Assembly (NCBI GenBank): GCA_029204225.1
Contig: CM055107.1
Coordinates: 15,811,943-15,875,942, forward strand
Reading direction: 5' to 3'
DNA: 64,000 bases
Source of the DNA: Diphasiastrum complanatum
Taxonomy: Eukaryota > Streptophyta > Lycopodiopsida > Lycopodiales > Lycopodiaceae
Position numbers and translations under genes: made by a program. Every line of letters begins with the position of its first letter. The first letter of the stretch is position 1. Below the pieces are notes generated by a model. That model worked only from the letters and a program-made list of their open reading frames with translations. It was not told where the DNA came from and ran no database searches. Positions 45,125 through 58,090 of this stretch are shown here, one piece after another.

Positions 45125-45940
45125 CATTATATGCTCGGTGACATCGTTTAGTCCGCGGGCTCTAAGCCTTAGTTAGGCTCCTCCAAGAAATGCCCTTGCA
45201 AAATGAACCACAACCTCATATTGAAGTTTCTTAATGAAGAATAGACGAATTTAAATGTTGGGTCCGTTCAACCCATTTCAAGCTGAATTTTTTTAATGAA
45301 AATAAAGGTGCCTTTGCCCTTCATGGCCCTTCGGCACCCTTCTCACTCCATCCATCGGTGGCCCTCGATCCTGCGACCTACATCGCTTGCGGGAGGTTCG
45401 ATCTCTACCATCCATCCTTCCCATTTTCGATTTGACGGCTCTTGGCAAACTCAAACATTGACTTTCACTCTTCCGCATGCCAAACACTTATGGACGTTAC
45501 GAGCCTAACTTCGCTAGTTGCGCTTGAGCTTCTACGGCTCCTCTCTCTCTTTCCTTTCTCTCCTTGACAGCTTCTTTGTCTTTCCCAGTCCAGTTGACAA
45601 TTGATCTAGAGCTCCTCTGATATAACACGACTGTCCACGACTGTCTCCAGCCCGCAGCGCCCTACCATTGCACCCAACGTCATCCCTTTACAGATCAAAA
45701 AACTATTTTATACAAGGAAAAATCAACCATATTCAGGCTAAAAACCCTAGCTCATAGAAGGAAGAGATTTCTGTGAAAGATTCAGATCCATAAAATGATC
45801 TTGGGTTAGAAGAACAACATATCACCAATCTTGCCAATGTAGAAAAATCAGCATCTACACACAAAATGAGATGCAAACTCTAATAGATCTTGATCAAACA
45901 TGAACCAAAACATAAAGTACTATTGCTATCTGTACATCTA
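45125..45940. other. No gene recognised
   Basis: A somewhat GC-richer stretch with TC-rich patches (45540-45600). ORFs at 45293-45508 on both strands show no motif. Confidence 0.45.
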
Positions 45941-45944
45941 CAAT

Positions 45945-46400
45945 AAGCTACTATATTTCACACGTGTGGATCTAAAAATAACAATTATTGATAATAGTAC
46001 ACATAGAATTGCAAGATATTACAAGTATAGTGCACCAATGGATAGTAGAACCCAAGAGAACCATGTATAAGCATGAATGAGATAAGAGAGCGAGAGAGAG
46101 TATTTTCTCTATCCATGAGTTACATTCTTTTATAACAGGTCCAAAACCTAACTTGCCACTTGGTTTCCCTCCAATATGAGAAATCCTACTATTTTTAGGA
46201 CTAGATTCAATGTACCCAACATTCAAATTTGAATCTATTCAAACTCAACTTCTAAACTTTTCCACACTTTTTAAAAATGTTTAATCAAATGCATTTAGAC
46301 TAATATAAGTTTGAAAAGTCAAACTTTAAGTCTAATATGAAATTGGCCTCAATTGCCAAATAAACAAATGTAGCAAATACAACTAAACTAGTTGAATTTT
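45945..46400. repeat. Direct repeat, left copy
   Basis: Matches 47525-48000 at high identity. A minus-strand open frame (MNVGYIESSPKN) exists in both copies and probably reflects the repeat rather than a gene. It may be an LTR pair or a dispersed repeat. The left copy carries CACACGTGTGG near its start. Confidence 0.85.
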
Positions 46401-46419
46401 TAATTCAACTAGTTTTAGC
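46383..46419. repeat. Near-perfect palindrome
   Basis: CTAAACTAGTTGAATT and AATTCAACTAGTTTTAG flank three T residues. It lies at the end of the left direct-repeat copy. Confidence 0.85.
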
Positions 46420-47228
46420 ATGGAATTCAGCTTTCAAATCTTACCCATGAACCATTATTCTTAGTCCGATCTTTCCATCTGAATAAGTACTCATAGATGC
46501 AACAATTCTTTAATTGCTTGCTTCTACTCATGAATACCAATTCAAATTCCAAAAGATACACTAAGTTATAAATCCTTCAAATGGGTAGATCTTATCCAAA
46601 ATAAATACTTATCACCTTCATATAATCCCAATTACATGAAATTTTGGGTGATTTTACTTTATTTCAAAAATCAAATCCAAAAGCTAAAGAAATTTCATTT
46701 CAATTTCTTGCACTAAATAAGGCTTCTTGGTACAAATATTCTTAGAATATCCAAATATTCTAAAATACCACAATTCAGTCATCTAAAATCTCTATGAGAT
46801 CCATCAAGTCTCAGATTCCTAGGATTGGGGATTTTAATTATCTACATTTCACCTTTTACATATTAATTAATTGCTAGTGTATGCGGTAAAATACGATATT
46901 GCTTTGAACAAAATGAAAATGACGAATTACATTTAATTTCTTACTATGTTAGATAACGTATTCTAATAATAGAACAAATTGAAACAACACAAACTCACCA
47001 GTAAACTCACTCGAAGCTTAAGTACAAACGTGCAATTGCTCACTCTTTAAGTGCTTGCTCTCTTTTTTTTGAATATTTTTGTCACATGCACAAGCAATTA
47101 AAAAATAACACTATATTACACAATTGAACCATTATTATAAGCAAATTCAAACATACAATTACCATCAAACACTATCTAGTCATCTACTACTCTAAATCTT
47201 AATCAAAACACTCACACACACACATACA

Positions 47229-47333
<105 letters not shown>

Positions 47334-47524
47334 AATCTAATATAAATTTTCTATCAAACACTATTTATTTATCTATCACTCTTAAATACCCTAAACTAAT
47401 GCATAATACAAAACACACACACACACACAGAGATTTTCTCTCTCATCCATTAAGATCCAAATCTACAATTGATCTTTGATTACAAAAACAAACAACTCAC
47501 CAATCTTGCTATTGTTGTCCATAC

Positions 47525-47669
47525 AATTATAGTACCCTACTATACTTCACAAATGTGGATATGAAAATAACAATTAATGATCATTCTACACATAGAATTG
47601 CAAGACATCACAAGTATAGTGCACCAATGGATAGTAGAACCCAAGAGAACCATGTATGAGCATGAATGA

Positions 47670-47707
<38 letters not shown>

Positions 47708-48000
47708 CTCTATCCACGAGTTACATCCTTTTATAGCAGGTCCAAAACCTAACTTGCCACTTGGTTTCCCTCCAATATGAAAAACCCTATTATTTTTAGG
47801 ACTAGACTCAATGTACCCAACATTCAAATTTGAATCTATTCAAACTCGACTTCTAAAATTTCCCACACTTTCCAAAAGTGTTTATTCAAATGCTTTTAGA
47901 CTAATATAACTTTGAAAAGTCAAAATCTAAGTCTAATATGAAATTGGCCTCAAATGCCATACAAACAAATGTAGCAAATATGACTAAACTAGTTGAATTT
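47525..48000. repeat. Direct repeat, right copy
   Basis: Partner of 45945-46400. It contains a short GA expansion at 47683-47700 absent from the partner. It ends where gypsy gag sequence begins. Confidence 0.85.
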
Positions 48001-48004
48001 CTCA

Positions 48005-48790
48005 CATTGAACACCAAACATTTTCTCGACTAGGAAAGATCTTAGCGAATTTTTCAGGTTCTTTGTTTGCTTTACCATGGAATTCCTCCAAGGCTTTCAG
48101 CTTTTCGTCGAACTGAGGCTGCATCTTATCCAACTGCATCTACTGCTTTTGACCAAGTTTCTCGAACTTGTTCATTAATTCCACAGTAGCATTAATATTC
48201 ATGGATGCAATAGTGGTGGATGTAGTAGTGGTTTGCCCTGTTGTATATGGCAGCATTCCAATATTCGGTTCATCATCGAAATCTTCATCCTCCTCTTGTA
48301 TCGCATCGTCCATAGCATTTTGTAAAGATGTATATTTTGTATGGCGTTTTAACTCGTGTCTAATCCTCTTCGATAGACCTGTTAGAAACCACATAATCAT
48401 AGCCTCATCAACAATTAGATCGGGATCACACTCAAATTTGAGGTGTTTAACTTGTTCTATAGTCTCGTATCCCTTCCCTCTTTCCCATTTTAATTTTACT
48501 TTGAAGGAGAAAATGATCTTCCATAAATTTCCAAGGTTTAAATCTTGTGATGGGCGCTTCACAACTTTTCAATCTACACGTTCTATTTCATCTTGATTAT
48601 AGAACCAATCTTGTGCATCTCCAATTAAGACCATCAGAAATAGCTTAAGTTTATCCTGTGAAAAAACTTCGCCATATATCTCACATGATTCAGAATAGAT
48701 TTTGAGAAATCTGATAGGATCAGATAACCCATTATACTTTGGAATATCTAACTGAGGTGACCTTCTAAGAATCACTATTGGAATGTCCAT
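48005..48790 (-). pseudogene. Gypsy gag
   Basis: Minus-strand frames 48790-48569 and 48562-48140 join at a stop near 48566. The text LDIPKYNGLSDPIRFLKIYS and LFLMVLIGDAQDWFYNQ is the retrotransposon gag domain (PF03732 type), followed by FLTGLSKRIRHELKRH. The C-terminal part is Met/Gln-rich with a coiled-coil flavour. The gag is cut at 48005 by the direct repeat. The LTR and primer site of the same element lie at 51431-52307. Confidence 0.85.
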
Positions 48791-48799
48791 TGTGAATCA

Positions 48800-51430
48800 A
48801 TTCAATCAGATAATGAGATTGGATCTAGATTTTTCAATCAAATCCTACCTCATATCAGATCTCTAAAACTTATATCACTTGACAATAATCATATTTCTAA
48901 AACTTATATCACTTGACAATAATCATATTTCTAATTTCTTGGAAAAAGATCTTTGATTAAGTGATTGACACTTCTAAATAGAGATTTTTCAGAATCGCTA
49001 TCAGGATATAACAAAGTGACTCAAAAAATTGACAGAGGCTAGATTTGGTAGATCAAAAATCAAAAATAGAAAATACGAAGGTTTGTAGGATGAAGGTAGA
49101 CTCGACGAAGGTTCTTCATTACTATTTTGGGTAAAAACTCACTAATCTGGTTATTTTTTGACAAATTAAAAAAAAATTAACCTTCGTTGATTTTTCATTA
49201 TTAAATCTGACATAGATAAATCTAGGGTAGGACTGGCGAAGGTTCTTTTTGACGAACAATCAATTTTTTCATCTGGACGAGGATTAAATAAAACTTTTTG
49301 CAAGATCTTGATAAATGTAATCTTCGTCAATTATTTATTATAAATAGAGTCCTCAGGAGAGTCAGCGAAGGTTTAGGCGAAGGTTGCAAGAGTAATATTG
49401 TTATTTTTGCAAAAAGATCTCTTTTTGACAAAAATAGATCAATATGACAAATGGCCTTGACGGAAACATTTGTCCAACTCACTGATAATCAAAATAGTAA
49501 GTAGGACTGACGCAGACTCTGGCGAAGGTTCTTCTCAGAGAATTGATATTTTTGTAGAAAGTTGTAAATTTTGCACAAAAGATTACCAACAACTAGATGA
49601 ATAGCCACTTCGACCTTCTATTTTTAGTATTATTCTTTGTCGACCTGGCAGTAGATAGATCTGAATCATGCCTATTCATAGTGAATCAGATGAAGGTTTC
49701 TTTTTTTGTATTTTTTAGGGTTTTGATGATTTTTTGATATTTTCTAATAGTATTGCAAATCTGTTGGAAAATAACCTCCGCCCTTCAACTGAAGGTTTTG
49801 TGAATGGAACCAAACCTTCCTGCAACTCGGCGAATATTTCCTGTAAGAGAGTAAAAAGTATAAGATCTGATGACGATTTTGCCTCCTTTTTGCTCAAGTC
49901 AGACAGAAATGACCGATTTTTATTTTATTTTTATTTTTTAGATCCAAATGGATCTTTAAATTCGTAATTTGAATAGCTTCCCTTGCTGTCGTGTTATACT
50001 TATCTTAAATGTAAGGATATGTAGTATAAAAGATTGTGGTTCCCCAAAGAGACTGTTTTATGTTGTGATTTTAGATGTTTTTAACTCATTTATTGTTCTT
50101 GGATTAAAAGTTGGTTGTCAACGGGCATTTAGAAGTATCGACGACCAGTATCACCAATTAGGATGTGGTTTCAAACATACAAAAGTGAAAGATATTGATG
50201 CCGACTAATCTCATATCCAACATGTTGCATTATTGATTAGTGTATCTGACTTATCGGCCAGACCGATCTATCGGTCTATGCACCTAATAAAGTTTGTCAG
50301 ACAAGATGTTGCATCAGATAAACCAAGGCAGATAAACCAAGGCAGAGAAACATACAAATGTCTCGGCACAATCCAAATGTAGTTTGATAATCTATCCTCA
50401 CCATCAGAAAGGGCTCATTCAAAAGAACGACTGACCCATCTTAGATAGGTGAGGTGATCTTCTAGATGAATAACTTGATTTCATGACTTGGTCCAAGCAA
50501 TCAATTATTCAATCACACAGACAATAAAATAACCAATAAGTTTTAAAGACCATCTTAGCAATGAATTAACGGTTGCTCGCATATGACAGTATCAAGGCTT
50601 AAGGAAGTGTCTGACCAGAGTTACAATCATAAGCACATCCGACAAGGTGAGGCTTTTCAACTGTCAGAAACAAAAGAACTAGGCAAGCAGAAGGCTTATG
50701 AAAGCAAAGAGAAGAGAAAACTTGAAGATTCAAACTCTCTCTGTGATCTCTTGAAAAACTCGGTGGTTGTATTGAAGCGTAAGTGGTCTACATATAGGGA
50801 ATGAGCGCAAAAGTACACAACTTTTTAGTAATCGATATGCTGCTTCTTATTTAATTTGATTAACTAATTCCATCCCATAGGAAAATTACAAGTGTACATT
50901 TCCTAGGTGGCATCCTTATCACACGACTTTGCTCTAATGAGAAGCATGCACATGGAAGGCTGCAACGTTTGCGTGAGGCGTAGTAAATGAGTCTGTTGAA
51001 ATGTTCTTCTCTTAGTGCTAGCCTTCTTATTAAGATTCATGTCGTTTCATTACTGCCCTTCGAGATATAGTCCTTCCTTCAGTCACATTTATTTTAGGCC
51101 TCTTTATCTTCAATATATCTTTGAATAACTTGTCATTGTAGGGAGCATTAGATATTTTTTTATATTTGGTGGTTATCTTCATCAGTTGAGTAGGTTCATT
51201 GGGGTTTTGCATCACAAAATAGTAATTCAAGAAAAATATGCGTAATAGGGTATTTCACCTGCTCACAACAATCAGATTAGATTTCAAACAAGAAGATCCA
51301 CTTAAATCAACCAAAATCACTCTCAATCTTATCCTAAAATGCAGATTTGATCCTACTTATGCCAAAACAAGATGCCTAATGCAAGATAACATCCATCCAA
51401 ACATGCTGCAAACTGATAAATTGGCGAAGC
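48800..51430 (-). other. Long 5' region of gypsy element
   Basis: 2.6 kb between primer site and gag. The word CGAAGGTT or close variants occurs at about 49076, 49109, 49233, 49367, 49378 and 49525. A minus-strand ORF at 51030-51230 (NYYFVMQNPNEPTQLMKIT) shows no motif. A long region before gag fits Tat/Ogre-like elements. Confidence 0.5.
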
Positions 51431-51450
51431 TCCCTGGCAACGTCGCCAAA
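51431..51450 (-). other. Gypsy primer binding site
   Basis: The minus strand reads TTTTGGCGACG then TTGCCAGGGA, close to the TTTGGCGCCGTTGCCGGGGA sequence found after the 5' LTR in Athila/Tat-type elements. Confidence 0.8.
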
Positions 51451-51452
51451 AT

Positions 51453-52307
<855 letters not shown>

Positions 52308-52376
52308 GTTGCAACTCCATACTAGCACTCTCTCTTACCATTTATAGTTTTTACATATTGCTTCATAGCTTTTCCA

Positions 52377-54428
52377 ATGGCTACTAGCGATTCTATTATC
52401 TTTAAGACCCACCCATCGATGACTACAAAGACAAGTTCTGTGAGAGCATCATCATCATCGAGCCAAAACAATGCGGATTCCATTCATGACAAAATTCATG
52501 AAACACAAAGTGAACCTCTTGCTAGTCAACAAGAAGAGACACCACAGCAAGAAGCTCTTGACAACCAACAAGAGTAGGATGAAGCCGAAGCTACTATCTT
52601 AGATGAAGACACATACCTGAAGATATTTGGGGAATTATTGTCAGATACTCAGGGATCTAACCACCACATGGTTAGCTTGGAGAAGGTCTCAATGCCAAGT
52701 TGTCAATAGCCCATGTTGAGCTGACGCAAAAAGACCAGGCATTTGAAGAAGCAAATGCCGAGCTGCTGTAGAAAAATAAGGAGCTGGAAGAAGGAAAGGG
52801 CCGACGATGCAACCTTGGAAGTACTTGAGGAGATGTAGAACTATTCTAACGAATTTGAAAAAGAGAATTTGCTACTCAGGCAGCAAGTTCAGACCCTACA
52901 GAGTTCGCTGCAGTAGGAGCGACATACAAGAAGCACGTTGTAGAAAACAAATGAAACATTGGAAGAATAGCTGAGAACTGTTACTTTTGAAAAAGAGTTA
53001 TGAGAAGCCAAGCATAAAGTGCTCGGGGATTTTGTCCAATAGATGTAGAATACCATTGATATGTTGAAGAAAGAGAACACCATTTATAAAAGACAGGCCG
53101 AAGAAGCTATTCTGTGGAAGATCAACTCAGACACAACCCTAGCAGCCTGTGTTTCCCATGGAAAATACCAAATTGATCCAGTTGCATGGAAGTCAGCTCA
53201 ACAAAACATAATTAACTCCTTTCAACTTCAGTACCTTCAACTTTTGATGGAAGAATATGAGAAATTGAAGGAAGAATTGGAAGAAGCTAGATTCAATTAG
53301 AGTTCGAGTCAATTCCAGCCTACTGAAGAAAAACTGGTGGCAAAGGAAGATAAATTTACCCAGACCTTCAACGTTGCAGAAGTGCTACCTATGGCAGTTG
53401 CAATTACTCCAAGGACAAAGCCGATATTGCAGACCAATGAGCAAGCAACTGGCATTGCCACAAGAAAAAATTCAAAGGTAGTATACTCATTTCTGAAGTC
53501 AGTATTCCAGGAATTTCAGCAAGACTTAGTCAGTTTTCTACCCCCTTTGTATAGTTCAGAACTCTAGTGGAAATTAGATTACCTCTTTTTGCCTAGAATT
53601 TTTGGCTATACTAAAGAACAATGGGAAAGTCCTTGCCTTTATTCCAATTTCTTTCATTTTTGGGCTAAATTATCAATCCATCAGAAAGGTATTTTAGCCC
53701 TAGCAATTGTACAGAATTAGTTTAATGTCTGAGATGATTATGTCCCTATGGTTATTGGATGTTTATCCATTCTAGAATATCTCAAAAGAATTGAAAACAG
53801 TATTCTACCTGCTCTTGATGAGCATATGAATAAGTTAGATACTATAAATCTTTTTTATATCCAAAGAATTAATCCCAGATCCAGTTCTATCTCTGCCACT
53901 TCTGAAGAACTTCCTTCTTACCCTGATCTGTGGACTGTATACACAAATTGGGAAGTAAATTATTCTCAATACCTAAAGGAAGTAAAGGAACAAATTTTTT
54001 TTCGATCCACAAATCATGTTATTAAGCCTTACTATACATACAATTATCTGAACCTCGCTTCTCTTATTTCCTACTCTTTCTTATCAACCCGACATTTGTA
54101 CATAATGAATATCTTGTCCCAATATACATATAAAAAACTATCCTTAATAGTACCGTCTGCTAAAATGTCTGAAATATTGAGTGAAGCCAGTTGGTATGAC
54201 CACCTTGCGAATAATACTTTGATCGATGTTTCAACTGGCCAATTGGGAAACAAAGGAGTGGGCGGATATCCAGATCTTGCAATCAATGAAGACTACCTCA
54301 AATGGAATGATTATTTTATAAGGATACCTAGAAAAACAGTGGAGCAAGTCAATGAAGAAAGTGTTGTCAGAGCCAAAGCAATCTTTCTCAGAAAACCAGT
54401 TATCCAAAAGCGAGCCAGGAAGACGTAA
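52377..54428 (+). pseudogene. Extra ORF of gypsy-like element (copy Y)
   Basis: Unknown protein, about 680 codons from ATG 52377, counting stops as sense. The N-terminus is Ser/Thr- and Gln/Glu-rich. The middle (about 52700-53300) is a long coiled-coil stretch (VELTQKDQAFEEANAEL, LMEEYEKLKEELEEARFN). The C-terminal third has WAKLSIHQKG, LWTVYTNWEVNYSQYLKEV and QLGNKGVGGYP, matching copy X by eye. Open frames at 52377, 53061, 53337 and 53748 share one frame; a frameshift pair sits near 52670 and 52795. Interrupting stops are TAG eleven times and TGA twice. It ends 27 bp before the polypurine tract. Confidence 0.7.
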
Positions 54429-54455
54429 ATGTTTGTTTGCGAGCCACTGCACAAT

Positions 54456-54467
54456 TGAGGAAGGGGA
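54456..54467 (+). other. Polypurine tract
   Basis: TGAGGAAGGGGA, identical to 37249-37260, two bases before LTR start TGTGGAGGC. Confidence 0.85.
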
Positions 54468-54469
54468 TA

Positions 54470-55300
54470 TGTGGAGGCATACATTTCTCATATATCCAAT
54501 TATCTTGTATATAGTGACAAATTTTTGAGTTTTTGTACCATGTATATATGCGATAAGGCCTAAATACATGTTAAGGCCTATTGCAACTTTAGAATTTCAT
54601 TTTCTTAGAATAGTCGTATCATTCCAAAACGACTCGTAGCTTTTAGCCAACAGATTTTTGACCGTTGGTAAGCGACACACCAGCCTCTTGCACGAATCTA
54701 TATACGAGCGACGCTGGCTCATTGTATTCACGCAAATGACTGACCATTTTAAAGAAGAGAGATAAGCGTTCTGCTAGCTTGTGCAATTCCTCTTCTTTGT
54801 TTGTTACAACATTACATCTTATCAATCGATCCAACACACTTTGAGATCGTTGTAACTAATCTTGGTGACTGTGTGTTTGCGGCATAACTCACTATTTGTA
54901 TTGAATTTCAATTTCATAACTTGGATTTATAGGTTAACATTTGAACAGGGACTTTTCTAACCAATTGAAATGCAGGGAACAATTCCGAAGCTGAAGAACA
55001 TTCATAAATCAAAATTTGCCATTCACTTCTTGAACAAAAATATTGTACTCGGATAAAGAACTTTTTTGTCTAATATTCTGCTCTGTTTGCAAATCAGTGA
55101 TAAAGAACTAATCGTCTGTGTTCATTGAGAGGAATCAACTACCTATTAGATTTTGTTTTGCTGAATCTGTATGTTTGTCTCTGTCGAAAAGTTTGCTTAC
55201 CATTTTTCTTGATTGGCTAAAAGATAAAGTACCCTTTTCATTCTGAACCCTTGACCAAATCGTTTCACATTGGTGTTACTAGATGCCAATCTAAACCAAT
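54470..55300 (+). repeat. 3' LTR of element Y, end uncertain
   Basis: Starts TGTGGAGGCATAC. It shares GCGACACACC (about 54667) and a similar order of short motifs with the LTR at 37263, but it is strongly diverged. A TATA-like CTATATAC lies near 54700. The right end was not determined. Confidence 0.55.
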
Positions 55301-56108
55301 ATATGTGGATAACCAACCTTTCCATTGTGATTCAACTTTAAATACTACATACTTTCCATCCGACATTATCCATTTAGACTTATAATCCAAAAGAGAAGAT
55401 TTATTTTTTTCTGGGAGAACAATATACCATTTATACTACACATTATTACCATTATTGTAGAGACCTATAATGACTAGGCTACTACATGTTTTTCTTTCTT
55501 TCTTACCTATCCTGGGTGACATAACGGTTCTTGAGTGTTGCCAGATTATTCACCTTATGATCGATTCATCATTTTTAATCTTCATCCACTACATTTACCC
55601 AGCTCTGCAATTTTATGCATGTTTCTACACAGTCTACAGAAGTACATGAAAATCGCTCACAGGTGGATTCCACAAGTAAATTTCCAGGAAGTACTAACTG
55701 GACAGATGCCAGCTCACTATGGCCAACTGGCCATTATGATCTACAACCTAGGCAGCTGTCCTATAGGACACCCGTTATCTGCTTAGTATAAATAGCTGAT
55801 CATACTTCTACATTTCAATTTAAGCAATTCATTCATGCAATGTATTGAAGTAGAATTTAGAATCTCTGTGATCTCATATTGTTTTTGTCTAAAAAAATTA
55901 AATCTTCATTGTTTGGCTATGTAATCACTTGAGCTCTGATGATTTCAAAGTTAGTTGCTAAAAGATTGAACGTGACTCTTGTCATTATCTTTTGTTCAAT
56001 ATTGATAGGCATAGTCATGCATTAGGAAAGCATGCTCATTTCGTTGTGCTCAATAAGTCCTTCACAAGCTTCGACTTGTCGTTATTGCATTATCACCTCT
56101 TTCCAACA
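55301..56108 (+). other. Probable copia 5' LTR region
   Basis: The primer site at 56109 implies that a 5' LTR ends at 56108 (TTCCAACA). Its start could not be fixed. No gene seen. Confidence 0.5.
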
Positions 56109-56120
56109 TGGTGTCAAAGC
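56109..56120 (+). other. Primer binding site, initiator Met tRNA type
   Basis: TGGTGTCAAAGC follows CCAACA. It has two differences from TGGTATCAGAGC. Confidence 0.8.
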
Positions 56121-56329
56121 TCTAATATATAATATCAGAGCGTACCTCCATGATATCAGAGCAATATGTTATACCAGGGATCTAATACTTGATATCTTTT
56201 GCGATATCAAATTGATATCATATTTTTCAATTTCTGGTATCAAATTTCAGATTAGATAGTTGATTTCAATTGGCAGCACGACATCTTTCTCTTAACGACA
56301 TCAAATTATCGACGGTCCAAAGTTCCAGA

Positions 56330-56850
56330 TGAATTCTCAAAGTAAAGCCGGTCTTATCGCAGACAAGCTGAATGGATCCAATTACTACTTGTGGAAATTT
56401 AAGATGAAGACCTTGCTAATCGTCAATGAGTTGTGGGATGTTGTCACAGGTAGAGAAGAGAAGCTTGAAGACGACATAACTGACTCAAAGTAGAAATCGA
56501 AGGATGGTAAAGCTTTCATGCTTATTATTCTCAATATATCAGACACTCAGATTGGCCACATATCTGAAGCTCAAACTTCGAAAGAAGTATGGGACATCCT
56601 GAGATCACTATATGATGTGAGGGATGTAACTTTGAAGTTACATCTACGAAGATGTAACTTCAAGATGTCGATTGGTGATTCACTTCAGAATCACATTAAC
56701 CAGTTTAAAGAATCTCTTGCAACAGATGGCCGCTATCAAATCAGTCATAGGCCTCAAATCTATTCAATAATGAGCATCTTGAAAAACCAGAAACAGAAGG
56801 CTCGAATTTCTGAACAGAGGATCGCAAAATTCATGATCGAATTTCTCTAG
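56330..56850 (+). pseudogene. Copia gag N-terminal part
   Basis: MNSQSKAGLIADKLNGSNYY then LWKFKMKTLLIVNELWDVV is the typical start of plant copia Gag (DUF4219). After a TAG at about 56491 the UBN2 part follows (SKEVWDILRSLYDVRDV). The sequence runs into noncoding near 56850; protease and pol are missing. Confidence 0.88.
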
Positions 56851-56950
56851 AATTCTTTGATACCGGATTGATTCAAAAAATTGTATATTTATTGAGTCAG
56901 TGTATATTTTCAAGTTATTGTACATTTTTCGATACTTGTAAATTTCGATA

Positions 56951-57478
56951 CTGTTGGTCTAAAGTCTGCGACCCAACAACTTTGTGTTGATAGTCCACCC
57001 ACTTTGTACATGCATTAATTGTAATGAGGTGGTTGTAACAAATACAACAAAAGGTAGTTCTAGATATTTTGTAGGATATCAATCCTAGAATCTTCATCAA
57101 AAAACTTCTTCTGATTATTCGATTTTTGTAACCAATGTTATCACGCTCAAGTATTACTTCAAGCAATTGTACTCATTGTTGATAATAATCAAAGTGCAAT
57201 TTTAGTCCCACTATTGTATTGTTCATTTGTGCATTTGTTTGAATCATTCAGAGTTTCTGTAACCAACGTTATCACGCTCAACCAACTGAAGTTATTACTT
57301 CAAGCAATTGTACTCATTGTTGATATTAATCAGAGTGCAATTTTAGTCCCACTACTGTATCGTTTATTTGTGCATTTGTCTGAATCATTCAATTTGAATA
57401 TTCTACTGTTGTTTGTGGTGCTTCCGATCCTGTTCGTACCCGCTCGAGCTTCCGCTGACTAACCTATCGATTTCCGAC
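56951..57478 (+). repeat. Probable copia 3' LTR
   Basis: Starts around TGTTGGTCTAAAGTC and ends near TTTCCGACA, just before the SET exon. It contains a 131-bp tandem duplication. Its ends and its pairing with the sequence before 56108 are not proven. Confidence 0.45.
57128..57393. repeat. 131-bp tandem duplication
   Basis: Unit 1 (57128-57258) and unit 2 (57259-57393) both start GTAACCAA and contain ATTACTTCAAGCAATTGTAC and TTTTAGTCCCACTA. Unit 2 has a small insertion (CAACTGAAGTT). Confidence 0.9.
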
Positions 57479-57480
57479 AG

Positions 57481-57755
57481 AGGATATCTTATGGCAAGAT
57501 AGAGATGGAGGCTCATTCGTTGAGTTTTATGGAGGAACCATTTCAATAAAGGACAAATATGGAGGAAGCATGCAATCATTTGTTGATCACTCACATTTAT
57601 TTTTTGGTTGCTATTATTTTACTAGGAATGTAAAGGGCACTTATGTAATGGTCTGTGCCACTAGATCTATCAGGTTTGGGGAGGAATTGTTCATCAAGTA
57701 TAGTTTCAACCGTCCTCTATCCAAATGTTTGCAAAAGACAATAAGTCAAATGTGA
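57481..57755 (+). pseudogene. SET-domain exon, C-terminal half
   Basis: Follows an acceptor-like TTTCCGACAG. The first part reads EDILWQDRDGGSFVEFYGG. The end has GTYVMVCATRSIRFGEELF then IKYSFNRP, a good match to the SET C-terminal signature (A-x-x-x-I-x-x-G-E-E-L-x-x-x-Y). The catalytic Tyr position is kept. The N-terminal SET half is not seen upstream here; the segment before it is copia LTR. A stop follows at 57753. Confidence 0.72.
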
Positions 57756-57953
57756 AGATTTAAATTTTGTTGATATGTAGAGATGTATAATCCATGCATC
57801 TTGATTGTATTTGGTTTTTGTCATTAAATATGTCAAATGTTAGGAGCATTATTCGTCATTTGTCTAGATTAAATGTTAGGAGTATTATTCGTCTTTGAAT
57901 TCATTGAATGTTAACAAGTTGAAAAGACAAATCCGTCTAATAGATACATTGGT

Positions 57954-58090
57954 ATGTTCATACTTTTTAAACTAAGAGGTAACTTATATTCATATGCAAC
58001 ATTTAGATCTATCAAGTATTGGGAGGAAATGTTTATCAAGCATTGTTTCAAACTACTTCTTGTTATTTTGATATATAGGATTCTTCATCC
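57954..58090 (+). pseudogene. Duplicate of the SET C-terminal segment
   Basis: YATFRSIKYWEEMFIKHCFK repeats CATRSIRFGEELFIKYSFN at about 60 percent by eye, with the Gly before Glu-Glu replaced by Trp. It looks like a local duplication of the exon end. Confidence 0.6.

Noticed and set aside
45972-46226. Small conserved gene (MNVGYIESSPKN) present twice
   Set aside because: It lies in a direct repeat of about 450 bp. Insertions of GA repeats within the frame and lack of motifs argue against a real protein.
52377-54428. Alternative genetic code with TAG as glutamine
   Set aside because: TGA stops and frameshifts are also present, and the germin-like gene and other elements fit the standard code with decay. 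Deamination at CHG sites explains the TAG bias better.
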